Source: Streptomyces ochraceiscleroticus (GTDB lineage: Bacteria > Actinomycetota > Actinomycetes > Streptomycetales > Streptomycetaceae). From it: 64,000 nt of DNA. The translations under genes and the position numbers were made by a program. Shown one piece after another: positions 33,000-41,138 of the stretch; the first letter of the stretch is position 1; the number at the start of each line of letters is the position of its first letter. The DNA is taken from assembly GCF_000720485.1 (NCBI RefSeq), contig NZ_JOAX01000020.1, positions 124,001 to 188,000 of the forward strand, written 5' to 3'. The notes below the pieces were generated by a model. It had not been told where the DNA came from. It searched no databases and saw nothing but the letters and a program-made list of their open reading frames with translations.

Positions 33000-33716
33000 A
33001 TGGCCGACAGCGTGCCGGTGCGCTGCCCCACGTGCCGCCGCGAGAACGCCTTCACCCCGCCCACCTTCCCGTGCGCGTGCGGGGCGCCGCTGACGATGCC
33101 CGTGCTGCGCGGCGGGGTGCCCGTCGAGATCGAGCACCGCACCTGGCAGAGCTCCTGGGTCGAGGTGCGCTGCGAGTCCTGCGGGCGGCTGGACGAGTGG
33201 CCGGCGCCCGAGTCGGCGTGCGCCTGCGGCACGGTCGTCCGAGTCCCGGTGATACCGGCCCCGGGACCGCCGGCCCCGGAGACCACCCCGCTCGGCCGCG
33301 CGGTGCACCGCTCCCCCGCGCCCCCGGCCACGCTGCGCCCCGCCTTCCGCCCGGTGACGATCCGCACCGCGCGGGACTGCGTCACCGCCGCCGTCCAGTA
33401 CCTGAAGTGGCTGGGCTTCACCGAGGTCGTACGGGCCCCCGAGCGCAGCTCGTCGGGGGTGGACGTGCGGGGCCGCGGACTGGTCGCCCAGGTCGACCCG
33501 ACCACCCGACCGACCCGGCTGCGGGAGATCGAGACGGTCTGGCTGAACGGCCTCAACGACTCCGCGCTCGCGGTGTTCTTCTCCCTGGCCGGTTACGCGC
33601 GCGACGCCCGGGCCCGCGCCGACGCGCTGCACGTCCCGCTCTTCGTCATGGACCTCACGGGCACCCCGCAGCCGGTGAACGACCCGGCGGACGAGCTGAT
33701 CAGGAAGGGTCCGTGA
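33000..33716 (+). CDS. Zinc-ribbon protein with a possible Mrr/PD-(D/E)xK-like domain
   Basis: 238 aa; ATG 33000 with AGGAG 6 bp upstream. The first 100 residues hold two zinc-ribbon-like Cys sets: VRCPTC ... PCACGAPL and VRCESCG ... ACACGTVV. Residues 130-238 have TARDCVTAAVQYLKWLGFTEVV, then SSGVDVRGRGLVAQVDP, resembling the VD ... QV core of Mrr-like nucleases but with Asp where Lys is expected, and an NGLNDSALAVFFSLAGYARDARARAD helix. Such pairs suggest nucleic-acid binding; nuclease activity is doubtful. No methylase or partner gene is adjacent. Its 3' end overlaps the convergent permease gene by 17 bp. Confidence 0.55.
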   Translation: MADSVPVRCPTCRRENAFTPPTFPCACGAPLTMPVLRGGVPVEIEHRTWQSSWVEVRCESCGRLDEWPAPESACACGTVVRVPVIPAPGPPAPETTPLGRAVHRSPAPPATLRPAFRPVTIRTARDCVTAAVQYLKWLGFTEVVRAPERSSSGVDVRGRGLVAQVDPTTRPTRLREIETVWLNGLNDSALAVFFSLAGYARDARARADALHVPLFVMDLTGTPQPVNDPADELIRKGP

Positions 33717-35139
33717 CCCGTTCCCGTTCCTGACTCAGGTCGGCACGGGCCGGGTTCTCCTGCGAGTTCCGGTAGCCGAACACCGCGTACACGATCAGCC
33801 CGAGCACCATCCACCCGGCGAACCGCACCCAGGTCACCGGGTCCAGATTGCTGATCAGCCAGACGGAGAAGGCGACGCCGATGGCCGGTACCAGCGGGAC
33901 CAGCGGCGTACGGAAGGCACGCGGCAGGTCGGGCCGGGTGCGGCGCATGACGACCACGGCCACCGCGACGACGATGAACGCCATCAGGATGCCGATGTTG
34001 GTGAGATCGGCGGCCTCCCGGATCGGCAGGAACCCGGCGATCAGCGCGGACCCGATGCCGACGGGCCAGATCACCCGGGTCGGCACCTGCCGCTTCGGGT
34101 GGTTGCGGGCGAAGTAGCGCGGCAGCAGCCCGTCCCGGCTCATCGAGTACCAGACCCGGGACACCGCCAGCATGTTGGCGAAGGCCGAGGTGGTGATGCC
34201 GATGATCGCGCCGACGGCGACGACCATGCCCAGCCCGCCGAGACCGACGGAGGCCAGCGCGCTGGAGAACGGGCTGTGCACGTCGATGCGGCGGTAGTCC
34301 TGCATGCCCAGCAGCACGACACACACCAGCAGATAGATCACGGCCGCGATGCCGAGGGAGATCACGATGGCTTTCGGCAGCACCTTCTTCGCCTCGGCGC
34401 TCTCCTCAGCGGCCGCGCTCATCGCGTCGTACCCGTAGACCGCGAAGAACGTGGTCGCGGCGCCGGTGAACGCGCCACCGAGGCCGTACGGCAGGAAGGG
34501 ACTGTAGTTCCCCGCCGAGATGTGGAAGGCCCCGGCGATCACCACCAGCGCCACGATGCCCAGCTTGACCACGACCAGGATCGTCTCGAAGCGCGCCGAC
34601 TCCTTCGTCCCGCGCGAGAGCACGAAGGCGAGGAGGAGGCACAGGAGCGCGGCGAGCAGGTCCACGCGGTGCCCGGCGCCGGTGCCGGGCGCGCCGAGCA
34701 TCCAGGCCGGCAGGTCGAGGCCGATGCCGTGCAGCACGTACGAGAAGTATCCGGAGACGGCGATGGCCACCACGGCGACGATCGCGGTGTACTCCAGCAG
34801 CAGGTCCCAGCCGATGGCCCAGCCGACGACCTCGCCGAGCGCCGCGTAGGAGTAGGTGTACGCGGAGCCCGCCTTCGGGATCGTGCCCGCGAACTCGGCG
34901 TAGCAGAGCGCCGCCGCGCTGCTGGCGATGATCGCGATCAGGAAGGAGAGCATCACGCCGGGTCCGGCGTCCTCGTGCGCGACGACCCCGGCCAGCGAGA
35001 AGACGCCCGCGCCCACCAGGCCGCCCAGGCTCAGCGCGACCAGCTGCCACAGGCCCATCGTGCGGCGCAGTCCGCCGGCGGACTCCTCCTCGGAGGAGTC
35101 CACGGGCTTGCGGCGGAAGATCTCTCTCGCGACGCTCAC
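33700..35139 (-). CDS. APC-family amino acid permease (probable hydroxyproline transporter)
   Basis: 479 aa, 12 helices. GTG 35139 overlaps the stop of the epimerase gene (GTGA). The cationic amino-acid-transporter signature GLVGAGVFSLAGVVAHEDAG is in helix 1, and PKAGSAYTYSYAALGEVVGW in helix 3. It is the last gene of the hydroxyproline operon. Uptake of hydroxyproline or proline is inferred from position; sequence alone supports only an APC amino acid permease. The 17-bp tail overlap with the convergent zinc-ribbon gene leaves no terminator between them. Confidence 0.85.
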   Translation of the reverse strand: MSVAREIFRRKPVDSSEEESAGGLRRTMGLWQLVALSLGGLVGAGVFSLAGVVAHEDAGPGVMLSFLIAIIASSAAALCYAEFAGTIPKAGSAYTYSYAALGEVVGWAIGWDLLLEYTAIVAVVAIAVSGYFSYVLHGIGLDLPAWMLGAPGTGAGHRVDLLAALLCLLLAFVLSRGTKESARFETILVVVKLGIVALVVIAGAFHISAGNYSPFLPYGLGGAFTGAATTFFAVYGYDAMSAAAEESAEAKKVLPKAIVISLGIAAVIYLLVCVVLLGMQDYRRIDVHSPFSSALASVGLGGLGMVVAVGAIIGITTSAFANMLAVSRVWYSMSRDGLLPRYFARNHPKRQVPTRVIWPVGIGSALIAGFLPIREAADLTNIGILMAFIVVAVAVVVMRRTRPDLPRAFRTPLVPLVPAIGVAFSVWLISNLDPVTWVRFAGWMVLGLIVYAVFGYRNSQENPARADLSQERERVTDPS

Positions 35140-36137
35140 AGGACGAAGCCTTCGGGGAAGGGATCGCGGGGATCCAGCAGGTAGTTGGCGATGGCGGTGA
35201 TCCAGGCGCGGCCGGAGAACTCCGGTACGACGGCGGGGAGTCCGCCGACCTCGGTGGTGCCGACGAGCCGCCCGGTGAACCGGGTGCCGATGAACGACTC
35301 GTTCACGAACTCGGTGTCCAGCGGGAGTTCGCCGCGTGCGTGGAGCTGGGCCATCCGGGCCGAGGTACCCGTGCCGCACGGCGAGCGGTCGAACCAGCCG
35401 GGGTGGATGGCCATGGCGTTGCGCGAGTGCCGGGCGTCCGACCCCGGCGCGAGGAACTGGACGTGCTTGCAGCCGGAGATGAGCGGGTCGGTGGGGTGCT
35501 CCGGGCGGTTCTGCTCGTTGACGGCCTTCATGATCGAAAGGCCCGCCGCCAGGATCTCGTCCTTGCGGGCCCGGTCGAACGGCAGCCCCAGCCGCTCCAG
35601 TTCCACGATCGCGTAGAAGTTGCCGCCGTACGCCATGTCGTAGCGGGCCTCGCCCAGCCCGGGGACGTCCACCTTGGCGTCCTGTTCGAGCGCGAACGCA
35701 TCGACATTGCGCAGGGTGACTCGCTCCGCCACACCGTCCCGCACGGTCACCCGCGCCTCGACCAGCCCGGCCGGGGTGTCCAGCCGGACAACCGTCTCCG
35801 GCTCGGTGACCGGGACCATGCCGGTCTCGACCAGGACGGTGGCGACGCCGATCGTGCCGTGCCCGCACATCGGCAGGAAGCCGCTGACCTCGATGTACAG
35901 GACGCCCCAGTCGGCGTCGGGACGGGTGGGCGGCTGCAGCAGGGCGCCGCTCATGGCGGGGTGGCCGCGCGGCTCGTCGACGAGGAACCGGCGGAGCCCG
36001 TCGAGGTGTTCGACGGCGTACCGGCGGCGGTCGGCCATGGTGGCGCCCGGTATCGGGCCCACCCCGCCGGTCACCACGCGGGTGGGCATCCCCTCGGTGT
36101 GCGAGTCGACGGCGCTGAGGGTGCGAGTCGACCTCAT
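35136..36137 (-). CDS. 4-Hydroxyproline 2-epimerase (proline racemase family)
   Basis: 333 aa. Two catalytic cysteines are present: C91 in FLPMCGHGTIG and C254 in DRSPCGTGTSA, which marks racemases/epimerases and excludes the trans-3-hydroxyproline dehydratase branch, where the first is Thr or Ser. It converts trans-4-hydroxy-L-proline to cis-4-hydroxy-D-proline, first step of the bacterial pathway (LhpA-type). ATG 36137 abuts the upstream stop (TGATG). Position between the DapA-like lyase and the permease supports 4-hydroxyproline over proline as substrate. Confidence 0.9.
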   Translation of the reverse strand: MRSTRTLSAVDSHTEGMPTRVVTGGVGPIPGATMADRRRYAVEHLDGLRRFLVDEPRGHPAMSGALLQPPTRPDADWGVLYIEVSGFLPMCGHGTIGVATVLVETGMVPVTEPETVVRLDTPAGLVEARVTVRDGVAERVTLRNVDAFALEQDAKVDVPGLGEARYDMAYGGNFYAIVELERLGLPFDRARKDEILAAGLSIMKAVNEQNRPEHPTDPLISGCKHVQFLAPGSDARHSRNAMAIHPGWFDRSPCGTGTSARMAQLHARGELPLDTEFVNESFIGTRFTGRLVGTTEVGGLPAVVPEFSGRAWITAIANYLLDPRDPFPEGFVL

Positions 36138-37075
36138 CAGGCGGCCGCCAGCTTCTCGAGCGCGGTGATGGCGCGGGCCATGTCGGCCCTGACCTGCTCG
36201 CGGTGCTCGGGGACGAGCGGGCCGCGCGGCGGGCGGCAGGGACCGCCGTACCGGCCGACCTGCTCCATGCCCGCCTTGATGGCCTGCACGAATTCGGTGC
36301 GGGAGTCCCAGCGGAAGGCGGCGACCAGCGGCTCGTACAGCGCGCGTGCCTCCTCCAGCCGACCGGCCCTGGCCAGCGCGTACAGCTTCGCGGACTCGGC
36401 GGGGAAGACGTTCGGGAAGCCCGCGAACCAGCCGACCGCGCCCATCAGCAGGCTCTCCAGGACCACGTCGTCCGCGCCGCTGATGATGTCGATCCCCGGC
36501 GCCTGTTCCTTGATCTCCAGCACGCGCCGCACATCGCCGGAGAACTCCTTGACCGCCACGACGTTGTCGATCCCCGCGATCTCGCCGAGGAGTTGCGGGG
36601 TGAGGTCGACCTTGGTGTCGATGGGGTTGTTGTAGACCATGACGGGCAGGCCGACGCCGGCCACCGCCTCGAAGTGGGCGAGCACCTCGCCGGGGTTGGC
36701 GCGGTACATGGTCGGCGGCAGACAGAGCACGCCGTCGGCGCCGTCCTCGGCGGCCACCTCGGCCCAGTGCCGGGCCTGGTGGCTGCCGACGCCGTGCACA
36801 CCGACGATCACGGTGCCGTCACCGCCGACCGCTTCGATCGCGGTACGGGCGACCGCGCGGCGCTCCTCGTCGGTCAGGGAGGAGTACTCCCCCAGCGAGC
36901 CGTTCGGGCCGACGCCGTCGCAGCCGTTGGCCACCAGCCAGCGGCAGTGCTCGGCGTAACGGTCCAGGTCGGGAGCGAGGCCCGCGGGGGCGGCGGCGTC
37001 CTCGCGGTACGGGAGCGCGGTGGCGACGACCACGCCGCCGAGGCCGGCGGGGCGGTGGGAGGCGGTGCTGTTCAC
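36137..37075 (-). CDS. DapA-family Pyr4H2C deaminase (hydroxyproline pathway)
   Basis: 312 aa class I aldolase-like protein of the dihydrodipicolinate synthase family. Schiff-base lysine K176 (VAVKEFSGDV) and the catalytic Tyr148 (VMVYNNP) are present; GPNGSLGEYSSLTDEER matches family loop sequence. In hydroxyproline operons this family member (LhpC) deaminates 1-pyrroline-4-hydroxy-2-carboxylate to alpha-ketoglutarate semialdehyde. GTG 37075 overlaps the preceding stop (GTGA) with AAGGAG upstream. True DapA is unlikely in this setting. Confidence 0.87.
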   Translation of the reverse strand: MNSTASHRPAGLGGVVVATALPYREDAAAPAGLAPDLDRYAEHCRWLVANGCDGVGPNGSLGEYSSLTDEERRAVARTAIEAVGGDGTVIVGVHGVGSHQARHWAEVAAEDGADGVLCLPPTMYRANPGEVLAHFEAVAGVGLPVMVYNNPIDTKVDLTPQLLGEIAGIDNVVAVKEFSGDVRRVLEIKEQAPGIDIISGADDVVLESLLMGAVGWFAGFPNVFPAESAKLYALARAGRLEEARALYEPLVAAFRWDSRTEFVQAIKAGMEQVGRYGGPCRPPRGPLVPEHREQVRADMARAITALEKLAAA

Positions 37076-38553
37076 GCGGTGCTCTCCTTCGTGTCGGGTT
37101 CCGAGGGGGCGGGGCTACTGGCCAGCTCACCCAGACGGATGGGCTGGGCGATGGGGCGGCGGTGCGGGGCTGCGACGGGCAGGCCGTCCGCCGGGCACCC
37201 GGGGCTGTTCCCGCTCAGCCGGGCCGTGAGCTCGGCGACGGTGGGTCCGCAGATCCGGGCCTGGCAGGGGCCGAGGCCCGCGCGGGTGGCGAGCTTGGCG
37301 ACGCGCGGCGCGGCGCCGGCCTCCTCGGTGGCGGCCCGGCAGAGCGTCCCGTAATCGGTCTCCTCGCAGCGGCAGATCACGGTCTCCGGGCGCAGCCAGC
37401 CGGGCCAGGCCGACCCGACGGGATGGGCGGCGGCCAGCCGGGCGGCGAAGGCGCGGCCCCGGTCGCGGTTGCGGCGGACCCGGCGCAGCGCGGGCGTCGC
37501 GGGGTCGCCGCCGCCCGCGAGCCAGCCCGCGAGCGCGCCCTCGGTACGGGCGGCCGGCGCGCCCGCGATGCCGGTGATCTCCCCGGCCGCGTACACGCCC
37601 GGGCAACTGGTGAGCTGGTCACCGTCGACGGCCACGAACTCACCGGCCGGGGACCGCAGCAGCGCGCAGCCCGCGGCCAGCGGCAGCTCGAGTTGCGGGC
37701 TGAAGCCGTGGCTGACGCAGAGCGCGTCCACGGCGACGGTCACCTCGCTTCCCGGTATCACCGACCAGTCGGGCCGCAGCCGCGCGGTGACCGCCTCTTC
37801 CACGCGGCCGTCCCCGCGCGCCTCGATGACGGTCCTGCCCATGCGATACGGGACCCGGCGGTGGGCCAACAAAGCGGTGTACTCGGCGAGTTCGGCGGCT
37901 TTGCCGGGCTGCTCGGCCAGTTCCCAGGGGCGGCGCGCCCAGCCGCGGGCGACGGTCCGGGGCGGGTTCGCCTCCAGGACCGCCCGTACCCCGGCGCCCG
38001 CCTCCAGCAGCGCGGCGGCGACGGGGAGCAGGAACGGTCCGCTGCCCGCGAGCAGCACGTCGTCGCCGATGACCAGCCGCTCCCCCTTGGCGAGCGCCTG
38101 CGCGGCACCGGCCGCGTACACCCCGGGCAGCTCCCAGCCGGGGAACGGGAGTACTCGGTCGTGGGCGCCGGGGGCGAGGACCAGCGCGTCGGGGGCGAGG
38201 GTGCGGCGCGGCCGGTCCGTGCCGTCGGCGGGGCCGGTCAGGGTGTGGACGAGGGGCAGCCCGGGGTGCCCGGGTTCCGGCCGCTCCAGCGCCCAGACCG
38301 CGGTCTCCGCCAACCAGGTACAGCGCGGATGGCCGAGGACGCGGCGGCGCAGGCGCTCGAACGCGGCCCAGCCGTGGTGCAGCCGGCCGGGCCGGGCGGC
38401 ACCGTACTCCTCGGGCAGCATGCGGTGGTACTGACCTCCGGGCCGCTCGGCCGCGTCGAGGAGGGTGACCGCGGCCCCGGCGGCCAGCGCGGAGGCGGCA
38501 GCGGCGAGCCCTGCGGGACCGGCGCCGATCACGACGACCTGACGCACCGTCAT
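37072..38553 (-). CDS. FAD/NAD-type subunit of D-hydroxyproline dehydrogenase
   Basis: 493 aa from ATG 38553, overlapping the stop of the 2Fe-2S gene (ATGA), with GGGGGAGG upstream. FAD-binding VVVIGAGPAGLAAAASAL is at the N-terminus, a second nucleotide-binding segment near VLLAGSGPFLLPVAAALLEAG, and a C-terminal BFD-like cysteine set (CRCEE and GPCQARIC). This is the large subunit type of HcnB/LhpE-like heteromeric amine dehydrogenases. Together with the small 2Fe-2S protein and the DAO-fold subunit it oxidises cis-4-hydroxy-D-proline to pyrroline-4-hydroxy-2-carboxylate (inferred from order and composition). Confidence 0.85.
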   Translation of the reverse strand: MTVRQVVVIGAGPAGLAAAASALAAGAAVTLLDAAERPGGQYHRMLPEEYGAARPGRLHHGWAAFERLRRRVLGHPRCTWLAETAVWALERPEPGHPGLPLVHTLTGPADGTDRPRRTLAPDALVLAPGAHDRVLPFPGWELPGVYAAGAAQALAKGERLVIGDDVLLAGSGPFLLPVAAALLEAGAGVRAVLEANPPRTVARGWARRPWELAEQPGKAAELAEYTALLAHRRVPYRMGRTVIEARGDGRVEEAVTARLRPDWSVIPGSEVTVAVDALCVSHGFSPQLELPLAAGCALLRSPAGEFVAVDGDQLTSCPGVYAAGEITGIAGAPAARTEGALAGWLAGGGDPATPALRRVRRNRDRGRAFAARLAAAHPVGSAWPGWLRPETVICRCEETDYGTLCRAATEEAGAAPRVAKLATRAGLGPCQARICGPTVAELTARLSGNSPGCPADGLPVAAPHRRPIAQPIRLGELASSPAPSEPDTKESTA

Positions 38554-38972
38554 GCGCCCTCCCCCGCAGCGCCGTCGGTCGATCCGTCCGCCCGACTCTG
38601 GGTCGTCACCACGTCCCCGTCCGCTACCTCCGCCCGACTCTGGCTCGCCGCCACATCCCCGTCCGCTACCTCCACCCGACTCTGGGTCGTCACCACATCC
38701 CCGTCCGCCGCCCGGCGCCGGCAGGCCCGTACGTCCGGCGCGCCGTTGACGGTCAGTACGCAGTCGAAGCACACGCCGATGCCGCAGAACACCCCGCGCG
38801 GGGCGCCCGAGCGTGCCGTGCGCCAGGACGTGCGGCCGGCCGCGAGCAGTACTCCCGCGATGCTCTGGCCCGCGATGCCGGTGACCGGCTCGCCGTCCAC
38901 GGTGATACGGAGCGGCCGGCCGGGCCGCCGCCCGGTGGCGTCGGCCGCGGCACGGATCAGTCGGGGGCTCAT
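38550..38972 (-). CDS. 2Fe-2S subunit of D-hydroxyproline dehydrogenase with a repeated tail
   Basis: 140 aa. The ferredoxin cysteines are C63, C68, C71 and C84 (VFCGIGVCFDCVLT ... ACRRR), matching HcnA/LhpF-like small subunits of about 90-100 residues. The extra 50 residues are three near-identical 14-residue units starting ADGDVVTTQSR, then ADGDVAASQSR, then ADGDVVTTQSR, coded by a 42-bp tandem repeat (38593-38708). The tail is acidic, polar and probably unstructured. ATG 38972 overlaps the upstream stop. Electron carrier between the FAD subunits is inferred. Confidence 0.87.
   Translation of the reverse strand: MSPRLIRAAADATGRRPGRPLRITVDGEPVTGIAGQSIAGVLLAAGRTSWRTARSGAPRGVFCGIGVCFDCVLTVNGAPDVRACRRRAADGDVVTTQSRVEVADGDVAASQSRAEVADGDVVTTQSRADGSTDGAAGEGA
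38593..38708. repeat. 42-bp in-frame tandem repeat (2.8 copies)
   Basis: Copies at 38593-38634, 38635-38676 and 38677-38708 (partial), beginning CGACTCTGGGTCGTCACCAC in the first; the middle copy differs at several positions. It encodes the tail of the 2Fe-2S subunit. Confidence 0.92.
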
Positions 38973-40204
38973 GCGCTCTCCTCACTCGGGGCCAGTGCGC
39001 CCAGTACGGCGGGGCGGTCCACCCGGAACGGGGCGGGGTCGATCTCCGGTTCGGTGCCGCGCACCAGGTCGCGCAGCAGGCGGGCGGTGCCGAGTGAGAG
39101 GCCGATGCCGGCGCCCTCGTGGCCGCTCGCGTGCCACAGCCCGGGCAGCCGCGGGTCGGCGCCGATGACCGGGAGGTGGTCGGGCACGTACGGGCGGAAG
39201 CCGCCGTACGCGCGCATCACGGGGACGCCCGCGAGGCCGGGGAAGAGCCGGAGCGCCTTCGCCGCGATCGCGGCGAGCACCTCGGGGCGCAGCCGGTCGT
39301 CGAAGCCGGTGCGGCGGCGGGAGGAGCCGAGCAGGACGGTGCCGCCGCGGGTGGCCTCGACGACGGCCGAGGTCTGCAGGTCCTCGGCGCTGCTGCCGAC
39401 GGCGCCCACGTAGTCGGCGTCGTAGACCTTGTGGAAGACGGTGGGCGGCAGGGGCGCGGTGACGAGGATGTCGCCGCGGCGGGGGCGGACGTCGACGGGG
39501 GCGCCGAGGCGGGCGGCGAGCCGCCCGGACCAGGGGCCCGCCGCGTTGACGAAGAGGTCGGCGGCCAGGTCGCCTTCGGCGGTACGGACGGCGGTGAGGC
39601 GGCCGCCCCTCGTGCGGGCGCCGAGGACCTCGCAGCCGGTGCGCAGCGTGGCGCCGTGCGCGAGGGCGTCGCCGAGCAGTGCCGCGGCCGCGGCGGCGGG
39701 CTGCACCTGGGCGTCCTCGGGGTAGTGCAGGGCGGCGGTGTGGTCGCGGGTGACGTGCGGCTCGGCGGCGGCGAGCGCGTCGGCGTCCAGGACCTCGGCC
39801 CGGACGCCCGCCGCACGCTGGTCGGCGGCGAAACGGTGGAGCCCGTCCGCGCCCGCTTCGGTGGTGGCGACGACGATGCCGCCCTTGGGGTCCCATTCGA
39901 CGGCGCGTACGGCGTCGGCGCTGCCGGACGGCCCGTTGGCGCTGCCGGCCGGCCCGTCGGCGATCGCGGCCAGCGCCTCGGGCCAGAGGCGGCGCGACAA
40001 CTGGGCCAGCCGCAGCTCGGGCCCCGGGCCCTTGTCGGAGACGAGGACGTTGCCCTCGCCGTGTGCGGTGGTCGCCTCGGCGGCGCCGCCCCGGTCCAGG
40101 ACGGTCACCTGGAAGCCGCCGGCCAGGGCCAGTTCGCGTGCGCAGGCCGCGCCGACGATCCCGGCGCCGAGCACCACGACCCGCGTTCCGTTCATCGACC
40201 GCAT
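38969..40204 (-). CDS. DAO-family FAD subunit of D-hydroxyproline dehydrogenase
   Basis: 411 aa, D-amino-acid-oxidase fold. VVVLGAGIVGAACARELALA is the FAD dinucleotide motif; AHGEGNVLVSDKGPGPE and the C-terminal YVPDHLPVIGADPRLPGLWHASGHEGAGIGLSLGTA block are typical of HcnC/LhpB-like subunits. ATG 40204 follows AAGGGG. First gene of the six-gene operon; the palindrome CGTTCG-N6-CGAACG at 40217-40234 is just upstream and may overlap the leader. Residues near 95-110 carry a 7-residue GPxGSA duplication from a 21-bp tandem repeat (39918-39959). Confidence 0.87.
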   Translation of the reverse strand: MRSMNGTRVVVLGAGIVGAACARELALAGGFQVTVLDRGGAAEATTAHGEGNVLVSDKGPGPELRLAQLSRRLWPEALAAIADGPAGSANGPSGSADAVRAVEWDPKGGIVVATTEAGADGLHRFAADQRAAGVRAEVLDADALAAAEPHVTRDHTAALHYPEDAQVQPAAAAAALLGDALAHGATLRTGCEVLGARTRGGRLTAVRTAEGDLAADLFVNAAGPWSGRLAARLGAPVDVRPRRGDILVTAPLPPTVFHKVYDADYVGAVGSSAEDLQTSAVVEATRGGTVLLGSSRRRTGFDDRLRPEVLAAIAAKALRLFPGLAGVPVMRAYGGFRPYVPDHLPVIGADPRLPGLWHASGHEGAGIGLSLGTARLLRDLVRGTEPEIDPAPFRVDRPAVLGALAPSEESA

Positions 40205-40216
40205 TGGCCGCCCCTT

Positions 40217-40234
40217 CGTTCGCTTTACCGAACG
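40217..40234. promoter_or_regulatory. Operator of the hydroxyproline operon
   Basis: CGTTCG-CTTTAC-CGAACG, a perfect 6-6-6 inverted repeat 13 bp before the operon start codon. It matches the site at 41001-41018. Confidence 0.7.
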
Positions 40235-40322
40235 ATGCGAGGCTAGGAGGGGGCCGTCGTGAGGTCAATGGGGGCAACACGGATTTGACCTGACGCATAG
40301 TCAGGCAGGTGTGCGGCGACAC

Positions 40323-40931
40323 TCAGGCGTGCGGACCCAGCACCGGGTGCGCCTCGCCGTCCGCCGGCCGCACGCCCGCCCGGTAGTGGAGCAGCAGCAC
40401 CGAGCGGACCGGGCCGCCCAGCGCCGTATAGGCGTGCGGCCGCGAGGCGTCGAAGCCGACGTAGTCGCCGGGACCCAGCTCGATGCGCTCGCCGTCCACC
40501 TCCACGGCCAGCCGCCCGGCCTGCACGATCGTGTGCTCGGTGCCGACGTGGCCCAGCGAGTTCTGCCGCGCGCCCTCGCGTACCTGCTGGTCGTACACCT
40601 CGAAGCCGCCCTCACCCAGCTCGAAGCGGCGCAGCGGCCGCAGGTCCACCGCGTCACCGCTGAGCACCTCGACGTCCGCCGCGCGCACCACGGTCGGGCC
40701 GTCGGCCGGGCGGGTGTCCAGCAGTCCGGAGATCGGCATCTCCAGCGCGCGCGAGAGGCTGAACACCGTCTCGATGGTGGGGTTTCCGGTGCCGGACTCC
40801 AACTGCGACAGCGTCGCCTTGCCGATCCTGGAGCGCCGGGACAGCTCGGAGAGCGAGAGCCCCCGCCGCGCCCTGGCGCGCTTCAGGTTCGCCGCCAGCA
40901 TGTCCCGGATCGAGCCCTCGGGAGCGCTCAC
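40323..40931 (-). CDS. XRE-cupin regulator of hydroxyproline operon
   Basis: 202 aa from GTG 40931. Residues 12-70 form an XRE HTH (NLKRARARRGLSLSELSRRS, IGKATLSQLESGTGNPTIET). The C-terminal half is a cupin with HTIVQAGRLAVEVDGERIEL and PGDYVGFDASRPHAY. It lies 118 bp upstream of the dehydrogenase operon on the same strand. CGTTCR-N6-CGAACR palindromes precede both it and the operon, so it probably regulates both. The effector may be a pathway intermediate (inference). Confidence 0.85.
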   Translation of the reverse strand: MSAPEGSIRDMLAANLKRARARRGLSLSELSRRSRIGKATLSQLESGTGNPTIETVFSLSRALEMPISGLLDTRPADGPTVVRAADVEVLSGDAVDLRPLRRFELGEGGFEVYDQQVREGARQNSLGHVGTEHTIVQAGRLAVEVDGERIELGPGDYVGFDASRPHAYTALGGPVRSVLLLHYRAGVRPADGEAHPVLGPHA

Positions 40932-41000
40932 CCTTCCCGCCCTTCCGCCGCGGCACGACCCCGCGCCTGTTCCGTCAACCGAACGGCACAATCGTCGTAC

Positions 41001-41018
41001 CGTTCATCTCCCCGAACA
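41001..41018. promoter_or_regulatory. Operator upstream of the XRE-cupin gene
   Basis: CGTTCA-TCTCCC-CGAACA, the same 6-6-6 spacing and core as at 40217-40234. A further GAACGG half-site lies at 40981. Confidence 0.65.
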
Positions 41019-41045
41019 GTCTACGGAGTGCCGCAACGGCAAGAA

Positions 41046-41088
41046 GGGCGCACGGAACCAGCCATCAACCGGCTGGCACCGTGCGCCC
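41046..41088 (-). terminator. Terminator after the SDR gene
   Basis: GGGCGCACGG (41046-41055) pairs with CCGTGCGCCC (41079-41088); inner arms CCAGCC/GGCTGG extend the hairpin. Confidence 0.8.
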
Positions 41089-41138
41089 GTTCTGTCACGC
41101 CGCGCCCCCTTCGCCCCTGACGGAACGGCGGGCGAGAC

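Noticed and set aside
38593..38708. Possible CRISPR-like array (42-bp repeats)
   Set aside because: Repeats are directly adjacent with no spacers, in frame within the 2Fe-2S subunit gene; no cas gene is present.
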